Assembly: GCF_007826885.1 (NCBI RefSeq)
Contig: NZ_ML675581.1
Coordinates: 122,662 to 186,661, forward strand
Length of the DNA: 64,000 nucleotides
Direction of reading: 5' to 3'
Source of the DNA: Candidatus Nitrosocosmicus arcticus
GTDB taxonomy: Archaea; Thermoproteota; Nitrososphaeria; Nitrososphaerales; Nitrososphaeraceae
Positions 8,803 through 18,529 of the stretch are shown one piece after another (positions within the stretch are counted from its first letter, which is position 1; each line of letters starts with the position of its first letter). A model generated the notes under the pieces. The model was not told where the DNA came from, searched no databases, and saw only the letters and a list, made by a program, of their open reading frames with translations. A program made the translations under genes and the position numbers.

Positions 8803-11064
8803 TTACCGCATGAATGTCGAAAGTAACATGTCTATTGCCTTAATTCCTACGAATGGTAATGCTGCTCCGCCTAATCCATATATCAGAATATTTCGGACAA
8901 ATAATTGCTGTGTTTGTTCTGCTTTAAACTTGATTCCTTTTAACGAAAGAGGAATAAGTGCAGGAATTATTATTGCGTTGAAAATTAGGGTAGAGAGAAT
9001 AGCTGTTTCTGGATTGTGAAGCTGCATTATGTTTAACGCCGCTAATTTTGGATTGTCTGCTGCATACATTGAGGGAAGGATTGCAAAATATTTTGCAGCA
9101 TCATTAGCTATACTAAAGGTTGTTATAGCACCTCTTGTCATTAACAATTGTTTTCCCAATTTTACTACTTTAAGGATTTTAGAGGGGTCGGAATCAAGGT
9201 CGACCATATTTGCTGCTTCTTTTGCGGCAGCTGTTCCACTATTCATGGCTAATCCAATATCAGCTTTTGCCAACGCAGGAGCATCATTAGTTCCATCTCC
9301 AACCATTCCTATAATGTGACCTTTTTGTTGTTCTTCTAATACTCTCTGGAGCTTATCAGTTGGTTTGGCTTCCGCCATGACCTGATTAACGTTTGCTTCC
9401 TGGCCAATAACTTGTGCTGTTACTTGGTTGTCACCCGTAATCATAATTGTAGTAATCCCTGCTGCATGGACCTCAGCGAGTTTTTCTCGGATGTTTTCTT
9501 TCAAATTATCTTTTAAGACCACCAATCCTATTATTTCGTCGTTGATTGCAATTGCTAGAGGGGTCTCTCCTTTTTTGGATACTTCTTGAGCCTTCCATTT
9601 TAATTCTGCAGCATTTACATTAGGATTTGATTTGGCTAATTCGAGTATTACATCTACCGAGCCTTTAAGAATTCTTACTGGATTTGCTAGTGAGTTTTTC
9701 TCCATTTCTAGTAACATATCATGAATTTTACCATGACTGGACCTATCTATAACGTCTTCTAGATTTTCAAGTGTTGATGATTCGGCTTCTTGTTGACTTG
9801 TAACTGTCTTTGCAAGATTGCGTAGTTCTTCTTCATCTTCCTTGTCCAATCTAACTATCTTGTTTGGAATAAACTCAATTCCACTTACCCTCGTTTCTGC
9901 AGTAAATTCGATAGGCTTTGCCGAGATTAGCTTTTCTAACATTGGTGGAAGGTATTTTCTTTCTTCAGACAAGTCCACGATTGACTTTCCCTCGTGAGTG
10001 TTGTCTTGAATCGAAGCTGCATATGCCACTCGTCCTACGTCTTCTTCCGTGTACCTTTCCATTGGAACAAATTCAATTGCACTTCTGCTTCCTTCTGTAA
10101 TAGTACCCGTCTTATCTAAAATCAAAATATCACAATCTCCGGCCGCCTCAATCCCTTTCCCTGATTTTGCTATTATATTGTATTTACCTAGTCGAGTAAT
10201 ACCTGCAACACCAATCGGTGGAAGAAGGCCCCCAATGGTGGTAGGCATTAGTGCTACCAATAATGCTACAAGAGTCGCTATGTCTGTATTGTACCCCAGA
10301 AAATACGCAGAAAACAGGAGGGTTCCAATTGCAGTAATAAAGATGATTGATAAACCGGCCAAAAGGATGGTTAATGCTATTTCATTTTGGGTTTTAGGTC
10401 GTGTTGCATTTTGAATCAAACCGACCATTTCATCTAGATAACTTTTCCCTGCTTCTGCAGTTATTTCTACTATGATATTGTCAGTGGTAACTATCGTTCC
10501 CCCTATTACATGGTCATCTTTTTCTTTAAAAACGGGATTTGATTCACCAGTCATCATCGATTCATCTATGAATGTTTTTCCACTAATTACTAATCCATCT
10601 CTTGGTATTAGTTCACCAGCATAGACTTTGACTTCATCGCCAGGTTTAAGATGAGAGGATTCTACGACTACTTCTTTTCCGTGTTCTATCCTTCTAGATG
10701 TTACTTCTTTTTCTAGTTGCTTTAGCGAATCTACTCTAGCTCTAGCTTGAGCTTCTGAAAGGGATTCTGAAAAGGTAGCAAACCAGGCCGTGAGAATAAG
10801 GATAATTGCTGCCTCTATGTAGAATACCTGGTTTTGAGTTACAAAAGTTTCTGATATGTTAGGAAATATTGCTATAAAAAGAACAACTAAAAATCCTAAT
10901 TCCACAGTAAAAATAACCGGGTTGTTTTTTGCTAGATATCTAGGGTCTAGTTTTGCAACTGAATCAAGCATTACTTTGGAATTGATAGCAGTTACTATAC
11001 TGCTTTTATGATTGTGATTGTAGTTTTTACTTTCATTTTTGTTATTTAATTTTGATGTGTTCAT
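8803..11064 (-). CDS. kdpB: Potassium-transporting P-type ATPase subunit B
   Basis: The 753-residue protein is the catalytic subunit. Visible motifs are the actuator-domain TGES (DESMMTGESNPV), the phosphorylated Asp in ILDKTGTITEG, the nucleotide-domain KGETPLAIA, the hinge MITGDNQVTAQVIGQEA and GMVGDGTNDAPALAKADIG. Membrane segments include the PTTIGGLLPPIG region. It is about 70 residues longer than the E. coli protein. Much of the excess is a charged insertion in the nucleotide-binding domain (about residues 420-470: EDEEELRNLAKTV through DRSSHGKIHD). A clear SD (GGAGGT, 11075-11080 on the minus strand) precedes the start. It is 23 bp downstream of kdpA. Confidence 0.96.
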   Translation of the reverse strand: MNTSKLNNKNESKNYNHNHKSSIVTAINSKVMLDSVAKLDPRYLAKNNPVIFTVELGFLVVLFIAIFPNISETFVTQNQVFYIEAAIILILTAWFATFSESLSEAQARARVDSLKQLEKEVTSRRIEHGKEVVVESSHLKPGDEVKVYAGELIPRDGLVISGKTFIDESMMTGESNPVFKEKDDHVIGGTIVTTDNIIVEITAEAGKSYLDEMVGLIQNATRPKTQNEIALTILLAGLSIIFITAIGTLLFSAYFLGYNTDIATLVALLVALMPTTIGGLLPPIGVAGITRLGKYNIIAKSGKGIEAAGDCDILILDKTGTITEGSRSAIEFVPMERYTEEDVGRVAYAASIQDNTHEGKSIVDLSEERKYLPPMLEKLISAKPIEFTAETRVSGIEFIPNKIVRLDKEDEEELRNLAKTVTSQQEAESSTLENLEDVIDRSSHGKIHDMLLEMEKNSLANPVRILKGSVDVILELAKSNPNVNAAELKWKAQEVSKKGETPLAIAINDEIIGLVVLKDNLKENIREKLAEVHAAGITTIMITGDNQVTAQVIGQEANVNQVMAEAKPTDKLQRVLEEQQKGHIIGMVGDGTNDAPALAKADIGLAMNSGTAAAKEAANMVDLDSDPSKILKVVKLGKQLLMTRGAITTFSIANDAAKYFAILPSMYAADNPKLAALNIMQLHNPETAILSTLIFNAIIIPALIPLSLKGIKFKAEQTQQLFVRNILIYGLGGAALPFVGIKAIDMLLSTFMR

Positions 11065-11087
11065 TTTTTGTTTTACCTCCTAATCTC

Positions 11088-12722
11088 CTAAATTGAAAAT
11101 GGACCCAAAATTAGGAACGGAAAGAAAGTCAGGGCAGTGAGTAAGAAAGTAAGCGTAATTAAAACAGTTATAAATAATGGACCCTGGGTTTTAATCGGTT
11201 CTATTACTTCCTTTCTGTCTTTCATCGTAAATGAACCAGCTATAGCCAACATTACTGCCAGGGGTAAATACCTGCCAAGAAACATTACTATACCCGTAGA
11301 GTAGTTCCAGAATGGCGTGTCAGCAGAAACGCCAAAGTAATCTGAACCATTATTTGCTGCTGCCGATGTATATTCGTATAAGGTTTGAGTATATCCCATA
11401 GGAGTGACTTCATTGCCTACTATTACTTGTGCATTTCCAGTACCTAAAGCTATTACGGTAGGTATCAATATTATTGCAGGGTGTAGTAGAAAGATGTATA
11501 CAGCTAATTTAATATCTTTTGGACGTATTTTCATGCTCATAAACTCTGGTGTTTTACCTACCATGAGTCCCACAATAAACAATGTCAATAGTACGAAGAT
11601 AATCATTGTCATCATTCCTTTACCTACCGCCCCCGGAATTGCCTGTACAAACATGGCTAGGAAAAATGAGATAGTGGCCTCAGGCGACATTCCGGCCAAA
11701 GCAGAATTCGCTGCTCCTGTGTTTGTGCTTAAAGATATGCTATCAAACAAAATACTTCCAAAACTTCCAAAGCGAGTTTCTAGCAGTAATGGTCCGCTTG
11801 CTACGGCAGTTGCTATAACAATTAGAGTTCCAAAACCAATTAGCATAGCTACAAGGATGGCTATTCCTCTTCCCTTGCCCATTAATCGAGCATAGGCTAT
11901 AGGAAAAGAAAGCGGTATGATTAGCATCAAAAACATTTCATACATATTTGATAATCCTGTCGGGTTTTCAAATGGATGACCTGAATTTGAGCCAAAGAAT
12001 CCCCCGCCATTGCTACCTAATAGTTTTATTGATTCAAGAGAAGCAACAGGTCCTAGATTGATTGTTTGAGAATTTGATGAATTGTTGTTAACAATGCCTT
12101 CTAATGTGTTAGTTTCTAGAGAAGGTTGAAGAGTTTGAGGAACTCCAATAGCCATCAGGACTAGTGCGGAAACAACTGCAACAGGAAGTAGTAATGTCGT
12201 AATAATTCTAGTCAAATCTACATAAAAATTTCCAAGGCCATAGTTTTTTCTTATAAATGAGCGAATGAATGCAAATGCAGCTGCAATTCCTGATGCCGGG
12301 GCTATAAACATTGTAAATGTTATTGCAACCATCTGAGAAGTTATAGAAAGTTGTTGGTCTCCAACATAATGTTGCAAATTTGTATCGGTGATAAAGGAAA
12401 TTGCTGTATTAAGAGCAAGATCAAAAGAAAATCCCCCTTTACCTTCTGATAATGGAAGATAATTTTGAAATGTTAAGATAAGAATGATAAATACAACTAC
12501 AACCATGTTTGTCAGAAACAAAGCAAGAAAATACTCTTTCCAGCTCATTTGTTTAGTAGCATTTATTCCAATTACTCTATAGAACCCGCTTTCGACTCTA
12601 GCTAAAGTCTTTTCTAATGGTCTCATTTCGAAGGTTATCATTCTAGCAAGGTATGTGCCAAAAATGGTTGCTAAACCTATAGTCCCTACAATGAGTACAC
12701 CAAATTGTATTGTCGTATCCAA
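11088..12722 (-). CDS. kdpA: Potassium-transporting ATPase subunit A (K+ channel-like subunit)
   Basis: The 544-residue, multi-helix membrane protein has the four KdpA pore loops: FITDTNLQHYVG, LGSNGGGFFGSNSGHPFENP, STNTGAANSALAGMSPEA and AAANNGSDYFGVSADTPFWN. It is the channel-like subunit that selects K+ in KdpFABC. The start is TTG at 12722; an in-frame TAG lies directly upstream, so no longer form is possible. It is the first gene of kdpABC-F. A TATA box lies at 12779-12786, about 57 bp upstream. No kdpDE regulators are seen nearby. Confidence 0.95.
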   Translation of the reverse strand: MDTTIQFGVLIVGTIGLATIFGTYLARMITFEMRPLEKTLARVESGFYRVIGINATKQMSWKEYFLALFLTNMVVVVFIILILTFQNYLPLSEGKGGFSFDLALNTAISFITDTNLQHYVGDQQLSITSQMVAITFTMFIAPASGIAAAFAFIRSFIRKNYGLGNFYVDLTRIITTLLLPVAVVSALVLMAIGVPQTLQPSLETNTLEGIVNNNSSNSQTINLGPVASLESIKLLGSNGGGFFGSNSGHPFENPTGLSNMYEMFLMLIIPLSFPIAYARLMGKGRGIAILVAMLIGFGTLIVIATAVASGPLLLETRFGSFGSILFDSISLSTNTGAANSALAGMSPEATISFFLAMFVQAIPGAVGKGMMTMIIFVLLTLFIVGLMVGKTPEFMSMKIRPKDIKLAVYIFLLHPAIILIPTVIALGTGNAQVIVGNEVTPMGYTQTLYEYTSAAANNGSDYFGVSADTPFWNYSTGIVMFLGRYLPLAVMLAIAGSFTMKDRKEVIEPIKTQGPLFITVLITLTFLLTALTFFPFLILGPFSI

Positions 12723-12778
12723 CTATTTCATCTGGTTTTTAATTTTTAGTAACCTAAATCTTCGTAGGAGAACGGTAA

Positions 12779-12786
12779 TATATAAG
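12779..12786 (-). promoter_or_regulatory. Probable TATA box of the kdp operon
   Basis: CTTATATA on the minus strand, 57 bp upstream of the kdpA TTG, predicts a short 5' leader of about 30 nt. It is the best TATA match in the upstream gap. Confidence 0.5.
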
Positions 12787-12987
12787 GATTGTTTTACTAA
12801 AAAATTTGAATAAAGATTTTATGAATATAAAATATAGTTTTAATAGTATTTACATTGTAAATATTTGTTAAAAACTAGCAAAAAAATGAAAATATTTTAG
12901 TATATTGTGGTATGGAACACATCCACTAACATTTATATAAGAAACAGAAAATTTCTGATATGTCTAGTATTGAGATGTTGTGATGGT

Positions 12988-13161
12988 ATGGATAGCATGA
13001 TAGAAGATGGAGTGCTGGGAATATCTAACAAAAATAATAGAGAGTGGTTGAAGATATTAAAACATAATGGGACTAGTGATCTGGAACCCTATAAAGGATT
13101 TGTAGACTACAACGAGCTAACTAACTGTCCATTCTGTGATAGAATAATTCAAGTTAGTTGA
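12988..13161 (+). CDS. Small hypothetical protein with a CxxC pair
   Basis: A 57-residue ORF from ATG 12988 (MDSMIEDGVLGISNKNNREW) ends with NCPFCDRIIQVS. The single CPFC motif could bind a metal or form a disulfide. A longer GTG start at 12907 would add a hydrophobic stretch that looks non-coding. I do not recognise it. It sits between the kdp promoter and a type-B hairpin element. Confidence 0.4.
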   Translation: MDSMIEDGVLGISNKNNREWLKILKHNGTSDLEPYKGFVDYNELTNCPFCDRIIQVS

Positions 13162-13187
13162 TTAGAACATGTCGTCAGCTCCATGAT

Positions 13188-13215
13188 CGGTGGACTTCAA
13201 GACGATATCAGTCCT
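13188..13215 (+). repeat. Dispersed hairpin element, type B
   Basis: CGGTGGA is followed by CTTCAAGACGATATCAGTCC, then T. It shares the cassette with 5838, 52983 and 56423. Only the 3' half of the core is kept. Confidence 0.7.
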
Positions 13216-13429
13216 ATAATGGAGATTCTTAAATTGAATAAGAAATATGCTTAATTTAAGGGTCATTGTCCATTTGTTCCTTTGTACCTGGTATGAAGTA
13301 TTACCTTATTCTGAGTTGTGGATTAAAGTTATAAGATAAAAGTAAAATGAAAATGTTGATTAAAATATTCTTGAAATTTAGAGAGTTTAAATCCCATGGT
13401 TTGGAAATCTGACTTAACTATTAATTTGA

Positions 13430-13615
13430 TTATTCTTTTAATTCATCATCTTGTGTTTCTAAAATACTCTTTGTATCATCGTCTGAGCCTGTCTCTGCAG
13501 CAGGATCTTGTTGATTGTCCAAAGATGTGGATGACTGTTCAATCTTTGATAATTTTTTCTTATTTGCGCTTTTTGTAGATTCTATTGTTTCATCTATCTT
13601 CTGTTGCTCAGGCAT
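13430..13615 (-). CDS. Small acidic, probably disordered protein
   Basis: About 61 residues from ATG 13615 (MPEQQKIDETIESTKSANKK), rich in Glu, Asp, Ser, Thr and Gln, with no hydrophobic core. The ORF could extend to 13648 but that adds a hydrophobic stretch of doubtful meaning. No family is recognised. Confidence 0.45.
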   Translation of the reverse strand: MPEQQKIDETIESTKSANKKKLSKIEQSSTSLDNQQDPAAETGSDDDTKSILETQDDELKE

Positions 13616-13985
13616 AACTCCAATAGTATAAAATAGAATATAAAACATTTGTTCTAAAAATAATGACTGCTAATTCTTCAAATTAGCATATTTATTTCAA
13701 AATAACAATTACAATTAAATGAAATCTATACCAGTCACTTAGGTAATTAGGATGCTTTATAGAATATCAGAAGATAAACACGACTATTTACCTTCAAAAT
13801 TTGCTAAGATACAAAACCATGAGAAACTAGCACACAATCATCTGACTGATGCCTTCACTATTTCTTATTTTATATTTTCCTCCCATATAACATCTACAAG
13901 AAATTTATTGGTTTGAGATGTTGATAATGGCTGTCCTACAATAGTATTTGTTGTCGTATTTATAATATGTTTCATAAATAATATC
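13616..13985. other. Intergenic region with promoter of the PRC-barrel gene
   Basis: The 370-bp gap separates divergent genes. A TATA-like TTTATAAT lies about 28 nt upstream of ATG 13986, which predicts a leaderless transcript. A 54-codon ORF at 13752-13916 has no recognisable features and is probably chance. Confidence 0.4.
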
Positions 13986-14600
13986 ATGAGCTCTAATATT
14001 GATTGGACGGATGTTATAAAAAAAGAGGCAAGAGGATTAAATGATGCTGATTTTGGCGAAGTTCAAGAGGTTTCTAATGGTCTGGTTTTAACGCAAAGGG
14101 GTATAGTCAATAAAGAACTTTTTAGTATCCCACAAAGTGCAGTGGAGAGTTATGATGGAAAGGTTCTTAGGTTTAGGATATCTGAGAATGAAGCAGTCGA
14201 CAAATATAAGAAACTTTTCGAACCGAAATCTATGGAGATTGACACAGATTCTGATACTGAAATTGACGAGGTATCTACTAATACTGATTCAGGGAAAATT
14301 GATGGAGTAATAGATGAAGTGGTAGATGATACGATTAAAGATGTAATCATTCAACCCACAAAAGAGGAAGTAGAATTGGAAATAGAAAAGAAAGTGGAAA
14401 AGGAAGTTGATGTATTAAATAGAGAACCAGGTATAGAAAATGAGACCGTTAAATCTGCCACGGCCAGTGAAGAGACTTCATTTGATAATCCTGTCAACCC
14501 TGCTACGAACCAGAATGAAAAGTCTTCAAAATCATTAAAAAAAGAGAATGAAGATGAAGATGAAACACCATTAAAAAAAGAGGAAGCAGGAATATCTTAG
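13986..14600 (+). CDS. PRC-barrel-like domain protein with long acidic tail
   Basis: The 204-residue protein has a globular N-terminus of about 75 residues (MSSNIDWTDVIKKEARGLND, then DFGEVQEV, LTQRGIVNKELFSIPQSAVE and LRFRISENEA), like the PRC-barrel-type domain common in Thaumarchaeota. A low-complexity tail rich in Glu, Asp, Ser and Lys follows. A shorter paralogue without the tail lies at 55677-55931. PRC-barrel domains act in RNA processing or photosynthetic complexes elsewhere; the role here is unknown. A TATA-like box about 28 nt upstream suggests leaderless mRNA. Confidence 0.75.
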   Translation: MSSNIDWTDVIKKEARGLNDADFGEVQEVSNGLVLTQRGIVNKELFSIPQSAVESYDGKVLRFRISENEAVDKYKKLFEPKSMEIDTDSDTEIDEVSTNTDSGKIDGVIDEVVDDTIKDVIIQPTKEEVELEIEKKVEKEVDVLNREPGIENETVKSATASEETSFDNPVNPATNQNEKSSKSLKKENEDEDETPLKKEEAGIS

Positions 14601-14790
14601 AAAGGCATTTTATCATCATCCTTTATTTCAAATATAAAATAATCTTTGAAGGATTATGTGAGTTACCATATTTGAATACTCCAAGTAAATATTCCTTTAT
14701 AGAATTTTTTCGGTATTCATGTGGAATATGTTCTTATTCAATTGTCTAAACCTGTTATTACGACATTAGTATTTTTTCTTGCCCTTAAAA

Positions 14791-15264
14791 TTACAAAATA
14801 ATCTTTAGGGGGGATTCTAGTTTTTGTTTTACTGTCTGTGCTGCTTGTTCAATACCATGTCTTAGATTGCCTTCGGCTTGACTTCCAGTCAAAAAGTTAA
14901 CTATTTTTCCAGTTTTTGGTAATTGATAGTTTATGACATGATTAACTAATGTAGCTTTATCGCCATTACTTTGAAATTCTTGTACGCTCTCCCAACTCTG
15001 AAATGGGCCTTCTGTTTGTCTTGTAACTAATCTCTGATTTGGTTCTTTTTGTGTAACCTCGATAATCATCTCTTCTCTTTTACCCAAATATTGTCCCTCC
15101 GCTTTGATTTCCAAACCCTCTTCATTACTTTGACCAGAAATATTTTCTGACTCTTTTATAACATCGCTAGGCCATGACTCTTTTATATTATCTGGATTTG
15201 TGTAATACTCAAAAACATCGCCTATAGGTGCGTTAATTATGACTTCAGTTTGAATTTTCGTCAT
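14791..15264 (-). CDS. SRPBCC (START-like) family protein
   Basis: About 157 residues from ATG 15264 (MTKIQTEVIINAPIGDVFEY). The start INAPIGDVFEYYTNPDNIKE is the classic opening of the polyketide cyclase/START-like fold, which forms a cavity for hydrophobic ligands. The C-terminal helix (EGNLRHGIEQAAQTVKQKLE) also fits. The longer ORF start at 15297 adds 11 hydrophobic residues and is less likely. The ligand cannot be predicted. Confidence 0.8.
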   Translation of the reverse strand: MTKIQTEVIINAPIGDVFEYYTNPDNIKESWPSDVIKESENISGQSNEEGLEIKAEGQYLGKREEMIIEVTQKEPNQRLVTRQTEGPFQSWESVQEFQSNGDKATLVNHVINYQLPKTGKIVNFLTGSQAEGNLRHGIEQAAQTVKQKLESPLKIIL

Positions 15265-15441
15265 ACAAATCACTAGGTAATAAACTATATTTATCACACG
15301 GATTTATTGGATTGTCACAATTGTAATCGTGAAAATCATCTTATAATATTATTTGGATAAATAGTTAAGATATAGTTTCGTAATTCTGTAGTTGTACAAT
15401 AACAGATATTAACTTTATAATACATCTTCTACTTTATCATA

Positions 15442-17229
15442 ATGTATTATTACCTACCTAAAATTCTTGGGGTTTTTCTCATTAGTAGTATAATGATTCT
15501 CGGAATAAATTATTTTCTGGTACATAATGGAATTCCAAAGTTACTTGAATTCTTAGATGTATCCGCAACTACAAATTCTTCTAATTCAACATCTTTGACA
15601 AATGTTCAGCAATCGACAATCAATAATAACACATCTTCTAACTCAGGTAATGTTAATACCGATGTCATAAAAACACTATCAGAAGAAGACAAGCCATTAC
15701 TTTGTGGAGACAATGTTCAAAACTCTAACCTATACTTTAATGAGTTTATTACTCCGATTCTCTGTAGCCAACCTGTTGGATTGGCAGTCGACAAGGATAA
15801 CAATATTTGGATTGCGTCTGGGAAATCAGGAAATCTTCTCATATTTAATACTCAAACCCAAAAATTTGACAAAATAATAAAGATACCTAACTGGCCAGAA
15901 CAAAAAAGAAACCTGGGTTCTATGATTTGGGAAATGAAGTTTGATAGAAATGGTGACTTGTGGTTTACTGATGAATTAAGCAATTCTATTTGGAAATACT
16001 TTGTTAAAGATGGCAAGTTTGAAAACTATAGATTACTGCAAGAAGGCGGATACCCACTATCTATAGCATTTGATTCTGACGGTAACGTATGGTTTACACA
16101 GGTCTTTGGCCAGAGACTTGGATTCCTTGAACCATCTAAAGTAATTAACAATACCACAGAGGGTATTTCAGAACTAGATATGTCTAAAGAAATCAATTTT
16201 CAAACGATGGGACCCATATCCAATGGATTTGGATTCACTCAGAATAATGAAACTAGATATAATAGTAACAGCAATGTCAATGAGACAGTATGGTTTTCAA
16301 CTGCTATTTTTCCCGTGGGAGGACAGGTAATTAAATATGATGTACCTAATGGAGCACTCACTATCCACGATGTAAACCATACTCACAGCGTTCCATTCAG
16401 CATTGTTGAAGATGAAAATGGACTTCTATGGTTTAATAGTCATATCGCAAATCTTTTCTTATCTTTAGATCCTAATACGGGAGCAACAAAGCAATATGCT
16501 ACTTCAAATCCATCTAAATCCGGCAATTTGACCACTTTACCTTATGTTAATACCTATAAGGACGGAAAAGTATGGTTCAATGAACACTATGGAAATGCCA
16601 TAGCATCATATGATCCAAAAAATAAGACACTCGTTGAATATTACATACAATCTAAAAATCCACTGTGGGTTAATTCTTCAAATCCTCTGAGATTTATTTT
16701 TGATAATAGCGGTTCTATTTGGTTTACCGAATGGACAGAAAACAAAGTGGGTGTCATTCCTAAAGAAAAATTAGATCAAACTCCAATTACACTATCAGTT
16801 TCCAAAGACAGAATGATTATAGATAGTAAAAACAATACCGGTGATACAATTGATATTTTCATAGACAAAAATAGTTTAAACACTACCAAATTTGTGAATT
16901 CTACAACCGATAATGTCAATGGAAGTAGTAATGATAAGGGATTAATTGGGCCTGTAAATATTACCATGTCTGTAACCTCATCTATATCTAAAGAAGGAAA
17001 GCTTACTAATCTTACAAATAATTTTAGTCAAGATAGTATACCTGTTGAAGATTTAGTATCGGTATCATCAACTAGTCCGCAAATAGGATCATCTATACCG
17101 TATAAAATCTTTTTAGAAGTTAATCCAACTGAGGGAGAAGTTACACCTGGAAACTATACCTTAACTATTACCGCAAGATATGGGGATGATATAGCAGTAT
17201 CCAAAATAGTCGATTTGATAATTCAATAA
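15442..17229 (+). CDS. Secreted or membrane-anchored Vgb-like beta-propeller protein
   Basis: The 595-residue protein has an N-terminal hydrophobic signal/anchor (LGVFLISSIMILGINYFLV), an Asn/Ser/Thr-rich linker, then a beta-propeller with repeated blades: LAVDKDNNIWIASG, KFDRNGDLWFTD, AFDSDGNVWFTQ, VEDENGLLWFNS, FIFDNSGSIWFTEW. The D-x-x-G-x-(I/L)-W-F pattern is that of virginiamycin B lyase-like and related propellers. The last 160 residues look like an extracellular beta-sandwich. Many N-X-T/S sequons are present. The lyase name does not imply antibiotic degradation. A TATA-like TTTATAAT lies about 27 nt upstream of the ATG. Confidence 0.8.
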   Translation: MYYYLPKILGVFLISSIMILGINYFLVHNGIPKLLEFLDVSATTNSSNSTSLTNVQQSTINNNTSSNSGNVNTDVIKTLSEEDKPLLCGDNVQNSNLYFNEFITPILCSQPVGLAVDKDNNIWIASGKSGNLLIFNTQTQKFDKIIKIPNWPEQKRNLGSMIWEMKFDRNGDLWFTDELSNSIWKYFVKDGKFENYRLLQEGGYPLSIAFDSDGNVWFTQVFGQRLGFLEPSKVINNTTEGISELDMSKEINFQTMGPISNGFGFTQNNETRYNSNSNVNETVWFSTAIFPVGGQVIKYDVPNGALTIHDVNHTHSVPFSIVEDENGLLWFNSHIANLFLSLDPNTGATKQYATSNPSKSGNLTTLPYVNTYKDGKVWFNEHYGNAIASYDPKNKTLVEYYIQSKNPLWVNSSNPLRFIFDNSGSIWFTEWTENKVGVIPKEKLDQTPITLSVSKDRMIIDSKNNTGDTIDIFIDKNSLNTTKFVNSTTDNVNGSSNDKGLIGPVNITMSVTSSISKEGKLTNLTNNFSQDSIPVEDLVSVSSTSPQIGSSIPYKIFLEVNPTEGEVTPGNYTLTITARYGDDIAVSKIVDLIIQ

Positions 17230-17435
17230 CGACTAACTATAATTTTAATAATATATCAAAAATCATTATTCCATTTATTTTAAATAATACGAGTATGGTA
17301 ATTTAATTTATATAAAACCATGATAAATTAGAAACCCTTCCTATTATGCCTTCAAAGTAAGCTGTTAAGATATTTATTAATTGTTCAGTTATTATGCTTT
17401 ATTAAGAAAGTAAACTTATTCTCTTTATTTCTTAA

Positions 17436-17711
17436 TTACCTTCCATGACCTTCTAACTCGGGAAACCCTTTTTTATAATTTATCGTTATATTTTCTCCTT
17501 GTTGGTAGGGGCAATTATTAATAGATCTAGGAATTCCATCAGAAGCTTCTACTATACATGTGTCATTTTGTTTATTTTGTACTGGTACCTTCTCCTGTAT
17601 GCTTGAACTGAAAAGTTGAGTTAACGAGCCACCCATCAACATAAAAACAACGATTACACCAGCTATTATAAAGAGTATTGCCAACATCTTAGGCGAAAAT
17701 TCAAAATCCAT
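17436..17711 (-). CDS. Small single-pass membrane protein
   Basis: The 91-residue protein has one transmembrane helix near the N-terminus (LAILFIIAGVIVVFMLMGG) and an outer domain with two Cys (DTCIVEASDG and NNCPYQQG) that may pair. I do not recognise the family. Confidence 0.6.
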   Translation of the reverse strand: MDFEFSPKMLAILFIIAGVIVVFMLMGGSLTQLFSSSIQEKVPVQNKQNDTCIVEASDGIPRSINNCPYQQGENITINYKKGFPELEGHGR

Positions 17712-17978
17712 GAGAATCTTTATTACTTGGAGTAAAACTGTAATTATAATGTTCTTCTAATGAGCATTTACTGTTTACAGAATAACTACCTATATAATGT
17801 CGTTTTCCTTGATCTTAATTAACTATTATTCTTTAAGATCTCGGTGGTAATGATGCTGGTAATGGGGTTTCAATACCTGTCAACCTTATGAGGCTATCAG
17901 TGTACGTTGAGAATAATAGAGAAATATGCCGAACCAAACTTGATAATCGATTAAAACTAAAAAAATAAACCGAGAGGT

Positions 17979-18440
17979 TTATTTGCACAGGTCTGGGACT
18001 TCCGCACAGATGAGCTGCTGAGTTCCATAGATTGGAGTGGTTCCAAAGTGCTTATTGGTTAAATTACCATCAACAGTAATGAGTATCACACTATCATCTA
18101 GTAAACTTATTTGTGTTGGTACCTTAGAAACTGGTCCATCCTTTAATGTTACTGTGGTTGTTCCATTATATACCGTTGAGTTCAAATTGCCCTCGATAAC
18201 TGGATTTCCCAATAGCTTCAAATCGTATATTGAATGAGTATGTCCTGCTGGACCGTCAATTTTAATCATATAGAAAGTAGTGTTTAATCTAGGAGAGGAA
18301 GAATTAACATCAGTAAATTTATACACTCCACTTAATATCCATGCCGGTTCTGTTGTGTTACCGTTATTTGAAGTGCCCGAGATGGCGCCCTTCAAGACAT
18401 TAGGGTCAATACGCAGGGTATAATTGTATGTGATCTGCAT
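17979..18440 (-). CDS. Hypothetical beta-rich protein with sequons
   Basis: The 153-residue protein is beta-rich, with several N-X-T/S sequons (NYTLRID, GNTTEP, LNTTFYM, LNSTVYNGTTTV) and two Cys near the end. The sequons suggest an extracellular protein, yet no signal peptide is visible from the only ATG, so the N-terminus may have been lost or exported differently. Similar extracellular thaumarchaeal proteins usually carry a signal. Confidence 0.55.
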   Translation of the reverse strand: MQITYNYTLRIDPNVLKGAISGTSNNGNTTEPAWILSGVYKFTDVNSSSPRLNTTFYMIKIDGPAGHTHSIYDLKLLGNPVIEGNLNSTVYNGTTTVTLKDGPVSKVPTQISLLDDSVILITVDGNLTNKHFGTTPIYGTQQLICAEVPDLCK

Positions 18441-18529
18441 TTACTGTTATAATCAATTAAATACAATATCTAATGTGAATATAATTTGACTATCTATCAT
18501 ATATTCTAGAAGCTCACTTCACATCATAA

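Noticed and set aside
8810..10414. Several plus-strand ORFs (60-121 codons) opposite kdpB.
   Set aside because: All are antisense shadows of the intact kdpB gene.
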